From Streptomyces sp. 130 (GTDB taxonomy: Bacteria; Actinomycetota; Actinomycetes; Streptomycetales; Streptomycetaceae), in assembly GCF_007096885.1 (NCBI RefSeq), contig NZ_VJNO01000039.1, positions 1 through 64,000 of the forward strand: DNA of 64,000 nucleotides. Reading direction: 5' to 3'. Below the pieces are notes generated by a model, which worked only from the letters and a program-made list of their open reading frames with translations, made no database searches and was not told the origin of the DNA. Shown here in pieces: positions 58,077-64,000 of this stretch (position 1 is the stretch's first letter; every line of letters begins with the position of its first letter). The translations under genes were made by a program, and so were the position numbers.

Positions 58077-58676
58077 TCAGCGCCGCACCTCGACGGTGAG
58101 GTGGTCCGGCCAGTCGGTCAGCCCGGTCCCGGTGGCCGCGGTCAGGCCGGCGGCCGGGCGGAAGTGGACCCGGGTGCCCGTGGTGCCGTCGTCCGGGAGC
58201 GGGACCAGGTCCGTCACGGGGACGCCGTGCTCGTAGCGCTGGGTCCAGGAGCCGTTGGCGCGGCGGTTGGTGTGGATCAGCCAGTCGCTGAGCGCGGCGA
58301 CGACGGACATGCCCCGGCGCGGGTGGCCGTCGGGCAGGAGCGGGGCGTCGGGCGCGTCGAAGAAGCGGAGGTCCTTGGTGGCCATGACGGGCTTCTTCAC
58401 CGGGCGGCCCGCCGCGTCGAGGCGGGTGTCGGTGCCCCGGCCGTCGTCGGTGACGGAGACCGAGCCGTCCGGGTGCGGTGTGACGAGGGCGCGGCCGGTC
58501 CCGGTGGCCTCCGCCTCGTCCGCCGCGTAGGCGAGGACTTCCAGAATCAGGTGGCGTACCCCGCCGGGGGCGTACGTCTGTGGGGCCCGGCGGACCGCGT
58601 CCAGGTGGGCGTGGTCCACCTCGGCGGCCCAGTCGTGCGTCGTGTTGCGCCAGGTGGCGCGTACGGCGTCCGTCAT
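58077..58676 (-). CDS. GyrB-like GHKL protein with an altered N-box
   Basis: A 199-residue protein aligned by eye with the ATPase domain of GyrB. VRHLILEVLAYAADEAEA corresponds to the GyrB N-box (EVVDNSxDEA), but Asp-Asn are replaced by Ala-Tyr, while the general-base Glu is kept. DDGRGTDTR matches the G1 box, and GMSVVAALSDWLIHTNRR matches GyrB's second motif (VNALS). Loss of the Mg-ligand Asn suggests weak or no ATP hydrolysis. The start overlaps the membrane protein's stop by ATGA, so the pair is coupled. Function unknown; probably not a topoisomerase on its own. Confidence 0.75.
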   Translation of the reverse strand: MTDAVRATWRNTTHDWAAEVDHAHLDAVRRAPQTYAPGGVRHLILEVLAYAADEAEATGTGRALVTPHPDGSVSVTDDGRGTDTRLDAAGRPVKKPVMATKDLRFFDAPDAPLLPDGHPRRGMSVVAALSDWLIHTNRRANGSWTQRYEHGVPVTDLVPLPDDGTTGTRVHFRPAAGLTAATGTGLTDWPDHLTVEVRR

Positions 58677-60499
58677 CGCAGCTCGTCCGGGCAGGGGGTG
58701 CCCGGCGGGAGCTGGTAGGGGGCGCCCAGGCGGTACGTGCCGGGGCGGGGGGCCAGGAGTTCCGTCCACTCGTCGCCCTGCTCGTCCTCGTCCACCTTGA
58801 TCAGGCAGCCGTTCTCGTTGACGAAGGTCCTCGGGGTGTCCTGGTCCTCGCGGTGCTTGGACTCCTCGGTCTCCCGGGGGCGTTCCACACCGTTGCCGTC
58901 CTCGTCGAGGACGGCGAGCCAGCGCGAGTAGGGGACGCGGATCAGGACCCGGCCGGCCTTCTTGACGTGGATCGTCAGCTCGCCCTCGCCCGCGCGCTCC
59001 ACCGTGGCCGGGGGGTCGGCCAACGGGACCGGGCTGTCCACCTCGAAGAGCCGCCAGTCCTTGTTGGACCAGATCAGCTTCAGGTAGGAGAGGCCCTTGC
59101 CGACGAGTTCGGCCTCCTTGCGGGCGCCGCTGTAGTCGGGGTCGCCCTGCGGCAGCACCACGTAGTGCACCGCCCAGCGGTCGAGCCACTGGCGGTAGTT
59201 GACGGCGTCCAGGGTGTCGTCGTAGAAGAGCGGGTTCCGCTTCATGTCGGCCTGGCGGTTCCAGCCCCGGGCCAGGTTGACGGAGCGCGGCAGCGCGGAC
59301 GCCTCGCGGTGGCTGCTCGGCGGGACGACCTCGACCCGGCCGCGTTCGGCGCCGACCTTCTGGAGCTGGTTGATCAGGGGGGCCAGCGAGCGGGTCCAGG
59401 AGGCGGTGGGGGCGGTCCGGACGATGTCGTCGATGCCCTTGAAGCCGATCCACACGTTCAGCGAGACGAACGCGATGACCAGCGCGTACCACCGCCGCGA
59501 GCGGGGCACGGTGAACGGCAGCGCGGCCAGCAGCACGACGCCCGCGTACAGCATCGCCATCCGCGAGACGTTGGAGCCGATCTGCGAGTCGATGATGTAC
59601 GTGAGCAGCGTGCCGACCCCGTAGACCGCCGACGCCGTGCGGACCGTCTTCCAGTCGCGCGGGACGAGGAAGAAGACGAGCCACGCGAAGATGAACGGCC
59701 CGGACAGGGTGGCGACCGACATCGGCTGGGTGCCGGAGAACGGGAACAGCCAGGCGGACAGCGCGACGACGGCGACCGGGGCGAGGCCCAGCGCGTAAGC
59801 GCCCGGGCGCCGCTTGTTCAGGAACAGCGCTGCCGCGACGACGCCGAGGAAGAGGCCCGCGACCGGGCTGCCGGCCGTCGCGAGACCGGCGAGCGGCGCG
59901 GCGACGGCCGCCTTCGCCCACCGCTTGTAACGCCACCGGTAGGGCCAGCAGAACACCGCCGCGGCGGCGCCGACCGCGAACATCATGCCGAGCCCGAAGG
60001 TCACCCGGCCCGACAGCGCGTTGCACAGATAAGCGAAGACGCCCGCCATCGAGCAGGCCAGCGGATTGCGGACCGCCTTGACGCGGTAGAGGATCAGCGA
60101 GGTCAGCCCGGCCGAGACCGTGCCGGCGATCATCATCGTCGTACGCACGCCGAGCAGGGACATCAGATACGGCGAGACGACGCTGTACGAGACGGGGTGC
60201 ATGCCCCCGTACCAGGCGAGGTTGTACGCCGTGCCCGGGTGCCGGCCGACGAACTCGGCCCACGCGTCCTGGGCCGCGATGTCGCCGCCGCTGTTGGCGA
60301 AGAACAGGAACCACATGATGTGGGCGACCGCGGCGACCGCGGTCGTCAGCAGGACCGGGTGGCGCAGGAGGCGCTGCTTCAGTCCGTCGAACCGGCCGGG
60401 CGTCCGGGGAGCCCCCTCCCCGTCGCCGCGGCGCTTGGCCCGCGCGGGGTCCGTGCCTGCGGCGTCGGCGTCCGCCCGTGTCGGCTCGGCAGTGGTCAC
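58673..60499 (-). CDS. Large polytopic membrane protein, GT-C-like
   Basis: A 608-residue protein with about ten to twelve membrane helices in its first 400 residues and an extracellular C-terminal domain (about 420-608). The first loop contains GGDIAAQDAWAEFVGRHPGT and NLAWYGGMHPVSYSVVSPYL, with acidic residues placed as in GT-C glycosyltransferases that use lipid-linked sugars. Often misannotated as MFS. GTG 60499 follows GGGGAGAG. It precedes and overlaps the GHKL gene. Likely cell-envelope glycan or arabinan/mannan-type work, by topology only. Confidence 0.75.
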   Translation of the reverse strand: MTTAEPTRADADAAGTDPARAKRRGDGEGAPRTPGRFDGLKQRLLRHPVLLTTAVAAVAHIMWFLFFANSGGDIAAQDAWAEFVGRHPGTAYNLAWYGGMHPVSYSVVSPYLMSLLGVRTTMMIAGTVSAGLTSLILYRVKAVRNPLACSMAGVFAYLCNALSGRVTFGLGMMFAVGAAAAVFCWPYRWRYKRWAKAAVAAPLAGLATAGSPVAGLFLGVVAAALFLNKRRPGAYALGLAPVAVVALSAWLFPFSGTQPMSVATLSGPFIFAWLVFFLVPRDWKTVRTASAVYGVGTLLTYIIDSQIGSNVSRMAMLYAGVVLLAALPFTVPRSRRWYALVIAFVSLNVWIGFKGIDDIVRTAPTASWTRSLAPLINQLQKVGAERGRVEVVPPSSHREASALPRSVNLARGWNRQADMKRNPLFYDDTLDAVNYRQWLDRWAVHYVVLPQGDPDYSGARKEAELVGKGLSYLKLIWSNKDWRLFEVDSPVPLADPPATVERAGEGELTIHVKKAGRVLIRVPYSRWLAVLDEDGNGVERPRETEESKHREDQDTPRTFVNENGCLIKVDEDEQGDEWTELLAPRPGTYRLGAPYQLPPGTPCPDELR

Positions 60500-60885
60500 T
60501 GCGTCTCTCCCCGTCCCTTCCCGGACGCGTGGTTTCGGCCGGCTCTGCTGCTCGGGTCTCATGGGCCGAAGACGCGCTCCGGGGTCCGCGCGTTGCCCCC
60601 GGGACGCTAACACGCCGGTCTCTCGCGCCGTCCGGAAAGGCGCCCGGCCCGGGTCCGGCGGGCGGCCGGCGGCATGCGCGTGTGGCGGCCCGGCATGTGC
60701 GTGTGCGTGTACGCGTGGCAGCACGGCACGTACGTGTGGCGGCGGGTCGTGGGGTGGTGGCTACCTGTGGCCGGGGTCACTGCGGCTGGTCGGCTCGGCC
60801 GACGCGCCCGTCCCCCCGGGCCGCGCGGCGCGGCGCCGCGCGGCGCGGGGGGACGGTGGTGGGGCCGGGCGGCCCGTCCGGCGGG
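60500..60885. other. 386-base gap between the GT-C-like and carboxypeptidase genes
   Basis: No gene seen. 60670-60750 is rich in GTGTGCGTGT and GTGTGGCGGC short repeats, and a strong terminator occupies 60810-60854. The promoter for the leftward membrane protein should lie in 60500-60620. Confidence 0.5.
60810..60854 (-). terminator. Terminator of the D,D-carboxypeptidase gene
   Basis: GTCCCCCC (60810-60817) pairs with GGGGGGAC (60847-60854), with further internal pairing of CCGCGCGGC/GCCGCGCGG. It lies just beyond the carboxypeptidase stop. Confidence 0.8.
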
Positions 60886-63561
60886 TCAGCCGATGCGCGT
60901 CATCTTCTGCCCGAAGCTCGGGTCGGCCAGGTCCTGCTGAAGGGCGACGGGCGCGCTGGCCTTCGCGCTGCCGGTGCCCACCGTCACCACCCCGACCTCG
61001 GTGCCCGCCTTCATGGAGCGCGTGATCTCCTTGCCGTTCCCCTCGACGGAGAGCTTCGTCCTGAGACCCGGCCAGCCCGTCGCCTTCAGGTCGGCGGTCG
61101 CGACCAGCGGCGTACGGCCGCCGAATCCGTCGTCCACGTATCCGACGACGTCGCCCTTGTGGACCACCTTGGCGGAGGTCACGGCGTCCTGGGCGCCCTT
61201 GATCAGCTTGAGGCTGTTGTCCAGCGACTTCACGAGGCTGTCGTACGGCTGGCCCGTTCCCGCCTGCTGTCCCATGACCGCGCCGTAGATCCACAGCTTC
61301 TTGCCGTCCACCACGGTGTTGGCCGACCAGATCAGGTTGCCGCCGGCCGGGGTGGACGAACCGGTCTTGATGCCGCTCACACCGGGCTGCAGCAGGAGGG
61401 TGTTGTTGTTGTAGATCATCGTGTCGATGCCGTCGATCTTGATCTGCGGAGTGTCGACGATCTCGCGGAACACTTCGTTCTTCATGACGGCCTGCGCCAG
61501 TTTGAGCTGGTCGGCGGCGGTGGAGACGGTCGTCTTCTTCAGCCCGCTCGGGTCCGTGTACGTGGTGTCGGTCATGCCGAGCTTCTTCGCCTCGTCGTTC
61601 ATCTTCTCGACGAAGGCGGCCTCGGAGGAGGAGTCCCAGCGCGCGAACAGGCGGGCCGCGTTGTTGCCCGACGGGATCATCAGCAGTTGCAGCATCTGCT
61701 TCTCGGTGAACTGCTGCCCCTTGCTGATCGGCGCCGTGGACTCGTCCTCGGCCTTGGACTCGTCCTCGGCCTGCTGGTCCACGGTGATCTTCTCCCCCTC
61801 GTCCTTGCCCTTGAGCGGGTGGCCCTGGAGGATCACGTAAGCCGTCATGATCTTGGCGACGCTGGCGATCGGTGCGGGCTTCTGCGCTCCGGCCGAACCG
61901 AGCGAGCCGACGCCGTCCACGGTGACCGCCGACTGCCCCTGCGACGGCCAGTCGAGCTTCAGCTCGCCGCCCCCGAAGGTGTACGTCTCCTTCGCCGTCA
62001 TCACCAGCGACGGGTCCGGCAGCGGGCGCACCATCTGCACGATCGCAAACACGATGAGCAGCAGGATCACCAGCGGGGTCCAGATCTTGACCCGGCGCAC
62101 CGCCGTGCGGACCGGGGTCTCCGGCGGCGGCGGGGTGTTCGTCAGCTCCGCGAGCAGGTCGAGCGGCGGCTTCGGCGGCATCGGCTGCTGCCGGGTCCGC
62201 TCGGCACCGCTGAGGGCGGCGGGGGCGCCGGACCCCGGCGCGGGGCTCCCGGGCCTGCGCGGGGCGGGCGTCTGCGCCGGGCGTACGTCGTCGGAGCGCA
62301 GCGGTACGAACTGGCTGGTGCGCTCCGTGAGCGACTCGGTCTCGGCGGCGACCGGCCGCCCCGACGGCGACCTGGTGATCTTCAGCGCGGTCGTCGGCTG
62401 GTCGACCTCGGGCAGCCGGGGGGCCTTGAAAACGGCAGTGGGCTGATCGACGGGCGCGGGCGCGGGCGCCTCGGCGGCGGGCGTCTGCTCGTCCGGGGCG
62501 TTCTTGCCGGTGACCGGCGCGGGCGCCTTGGCGGCGGGCGCCTGCTCGTCCGGGGCGCTCTTGCCGGCGACCGGCGCGGACGCCTCGGCGGCGGGCGCCT
62601 GCTCGTCCGGGACGCTCTTGCCGGTGACCGGCGCGGACGCCTCGGCAGCGGGCGCCTTCCCGCCCGGAGCGGCGGCGTCGGCGGACGCCCCCTCGTCCGG
62701 GGCACTCTTGCCGGTGCCCGGCGCGGACGCCTCGGCAGCGGGCGCCTGCTCCCCCGGGACGCTCTTGCCCGTGCCCGGCGCAGACGCCTCGGCAGCGGAC
62801 GCCTTCCCGCCCGGGGCGGCGGCGTCGGCGGACGCCCCCTCGCCCGGGGCACTCTTGCCGGTGCCCGGCGCGGACGCCTCGGCGGCGGACGCCTGCTCGT
62901 CCGGGGCGGCCGAGTCGGAGGGCGCCTTCCCGCCCGGGGCGCTCGCACCAGCGACCGGCGCGGACGCCTCGGCGGCGGACGCCTGCCCGCCCGGGGCAGC
63001 CGCGTCGGCCGACGCCACCCCGCCCGGGGCGCTCGCGGTGGTGGGCGGCTCGGCGGCGGACGTCTCCTTCTCGTCGGCGGCGGGAGCCACCGGGGCATCG
63101 GCCCCGCTGGTCTCCTTCTCGTCGGCGGCGGGAGCCGCCGGGGCGTCGGCCCCGCCGGTGTCCTTCTCGTCGTCGGCCGTCGAGACCCAGGCGGCCACAG
63201 CCGCCCGGAGGCGCGCGTCGCCCTCCGCCGGATCACCGCCCTCCGCGTCCTCAGCGGTCTCGGGGGCGTCCGGAGCCGCCTGGGGGGCGTCCGGGGCCGT
63301 TCCCGGCTCCTCAGCGGCCTTCAGGGCGCTCCCGGCGCCCTCGGCGGTCGTGTCCGCGTCCTCCGCGGCGCTCGCCGCGCTCCGCTCGGCGTCGCCGGAC
63401 CCGGACTCCCCGGACGCGTCGGTGGGCGCCGGCTCCTCCGGACCGGCCGAGCCGGAACCCGGTTCCGGGTCGCGGAGGGCACCGAGGCGCGGATCGCGCT
63501 CGTCCCGAGTCGTTCCCGACGACTGCTGCTGCTCCGACTTGTCGGGGGACTCGCCCGCCAC
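60886..63561 (-). CDS. D-alanyl-D-alanine carboxypeptidase with very long disordered cytoplasmic tail
   Basis: An 891-residue protein. Residues 1-485 are Ala/Pro/Ser/Glu-rich with imperfect repeats around GKASAAEASAPGTGKSAP. A single membrane helix follows (WTPLVILLLIVFAIVQMV, about 490), then an extracellular S11 peptidase: SVAK (S567, K570), PSGNNAARL and GIKTGSS (K732). It trims pentapeptide stems of peptidoglycan. GTG 63561 is preferred: GGAGGAGG lies 5 bases upstream, whereas ATG 63576, five codons earlier, has no ribosome site and sits beside a GCGCGGGG hairpin (63580-63598). The tail may dock cytoplasmic partners. Confidence 0.9.
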   Translation of the reverse strand: MAGESPDKSEQQQSSGTTRDERDPRLGALRDPEPGSGSAGPEEPAPTDASGESGSGDAERSAASAAEDADTTAEGAGSALKAAEEPGTAPDAPQAAPDAPETAEDAEGGDPAEGDARLRAAVAAWVSTADDEKDTGGADAPAAPAADEKETSGADAPVAPAADEKETSAAEPPTTASAPGGVASADAAAPGGQASAAEASAPVAGASAPGGKAPSDSAAPDEQASAAEASAPGTGKSAPGEGASADAAAPGGKASAAEASAPGTGKSVPGEQAPAAEASAPGTGKSAPDEGASADAAAPGGKAPAAEASAPVTGKSVPDEQAPAAEASAPVAGKSAPDEQAPAAKAPAPVTGKNAPDEQTPAAEAPAPAPVDQPTAVFKAPRLPEVDQPTTALKITRSPSGRPVAAETESLTERTSQFVPLRSDDVRPAQTPAPRRPGSPAPGSGAPAALSGAERTRQQPMPPKPPLDLLAELTNTPPPPETPVRTAVRRVKIWTPLVILLLIVFAIVQMVRPLPDPSLVMTAKETYTFGGGELKLDWPSQGQSAVTVDGVGSLGSAGAQKPAPIASVAKIMTAYVILQGHPLKGKDEGEKITVDQQAEDESKAEDESTAPISKGQQFTEKQMLQLLMIPSGNNAARLFARWDSSSEAAFVEKMNDEAKKLGMTDTTYTDPSGLKKTTVSTAADQLKLAQAVMKNEVFREIVDTPQIKIDGIDTMIYNNNTLLLQPGVSGIKTGSSTPAGGNLIWSANTVVDGKKLWIYGAVMGQQAGTGQPYDSLVKSLDNSLKLIKGAQDAVTSAKVVHKGDVVGYVDDGFGGRTPLVATADLKATGWPGLRTKLSVEGNGKEITRSMKAGTEVGVVTVGTGSAKASAPVALQQDLADPSFGQKMTRIG
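62440..63070 (-). repeat. Imperfect coding repeats in the carboxypeptidase tail
   Basis: DNA repeats of about 60-100 bp encode variants of APxxGKSAPDEQAPAAEAS. They are the likely cause of length variation between strains and of misassembly. Confidence 0.75.
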
Positions 63562-63754
63562 CGATGCCTCCTCCATGCGGCGCGGGGAACCCCCGCGCTG
63601 TCCGAACCATCTACCAGTGTCCCGTGTGAACCCTTGGCCGGGCTGCTAGACGAGAACGACATACCTACTGGTTCCCGTACAAAGCCACCAGGCACCCTCG
63701 ACAGACAGATGTGAGAGGGGTCACCCTGTCATTCATCCACGCGGGGAGGCATGG

Positions 63755-64000
63755 ATGGGCAGGAGCCGCAGAACAATTCCGGAGGAGCTTCTGCTGCTCG
63801 CTCTGGACCCGACCACGGGTACCACAGCGCAGCCGCAGTCGCTCGACCTCGGCCTCGCCGGAGCCCAGCTAGTGGAGCTGGCCCTGGCAGGACGGATAGC
63901 CCCAGACGGGGATCGTATCGCCGTGGTGATGCCACGGCCGACAGGAGATCCGACCCTGGACTCCGCACTGGAACTGCTGCGCAGGCGCGGCAGTCCGGTA
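63755..64000 (+). CDS. GPP34 (GOLPH3/VPS74-like) phosphoprotein, N-terminal part
   Basis: The first 82 residues, open to the window end: MGRSRRTIPEELLLLALDP, SLDLGLAGAQLVELALAGRI and LDSALELLRRRG. This matches the GPP34 family, relatives of eukaryotic GOLPH3, which bind phosphoinositides; bacterial function is unknown though streptomycetes carry several. ATG 63755 has GGAGG 5 bases upstream. The gene diverges from the carboxypeptidase. Confidence 0.85.
   Translation, partial: MGRSRRTIPEELLLLALDPTTGTTAQPQSLDLGLAGAQLVELALAGRIAPDGDRIAVVMPRPTGDPTLDSALELLRRRGSPV

Overview
This window is chromosomal DNA from a Streptomyces or a very close relative. The evidence is very high GC with third-position GC bias, frequent GTG/TTG starts, an HrdD-type sigma factor, an AfsR/SARP regulator, a WhiJ/DUF397/ATP-binding cassette, the divisome gene sepX (glpR), and a CsbD-like stress protein. 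From memory, hrdD and the moeA-galU block lie in one neighbourhood of the S. coelicolor chromosome, so most of the window looks like conserved core with small accessory insertions. All calls come from reading the sequence; nothing was checked against a database.

Layout. 1-2639: tail of an unknown gene, an NAD(P)-binding reductase and a quinone-oxidoreductase-like gene, with a divergent HxlR regulator across a clear operator. 2766-4633: WhiJ-type developmental cassette. 4920-7552: ricin-lectin membrane protein and, convergent, a DUF4157 (eCIS core) protein with a C-terminal deaminase-toxin-like domain. 7822-12375: CsbD-like protein, a translationally coupled SDR/hydrolase/Baeyer-Villiger monooxygenase operon and a divergent MerR regulator. 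12659-19183: small secreted protein, large SARP-NB-ARC-TPR regulator, exonuclease III, acetyltransferase, SpoIIE-type phosphatase, tRNA-Ala. 19281-25235: sepX, RimJ-like GNAT, mog, moaC, moeA/glp, galU, and divergent 5-formyl-THF cyclo-ligase. 25260-33687: penicillin acylase, K+/H+ antiporter with an apparent CTG start, MFS exporter, CIRCE-preceded FmdB zinc ribbon, MTA phosphorylase, and a CpaB-like protein.

33742-39317 holds a five-gene redox operon: membrane subunit, molybdopterin catalytic subunit, four-cluster ferredoxin, Rieske protein and a small membrane protein. 39513-48379: P1/NylC-type peptidase, DUF6227, MFS plus WYL regulator, hrdD, questin-oxidase-like protein, DODA-type dioxygenase plus MarR. 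48463-52450: MFS exporter and TetR separated by five tandem 20-bp repeats, then a secreted M6-like protease.

52585-54392 is a miniature tRNA-Arg(CCU) island. A 46-bp copy of the tRNA 3' half at 54310 bounds 1.7 kb holding a VapBC-like pair and a DUF4240 gene. 54460-58063: frameshifted acetyltransferase, an Mrr-nuclease/TerD fusion, another GNAT. 58077-64000: GyrB-like GHKL protein coupled to a polytopic membrane protein, a D,D-carboxypeptidase with a ~490-residue disordered cytoplasmic tail, and the start of a GPP34 (GOLPH3-like) gene.

The strongest candidates for under-described biology are the tRNA-bounded VapBC/DUF4240 island beside the Mrr-TerD fusion, the DUF4157-deaminase protein, the Rieske-containing molybdoenzyme operon, and the CIRCE element in front of fmdB.
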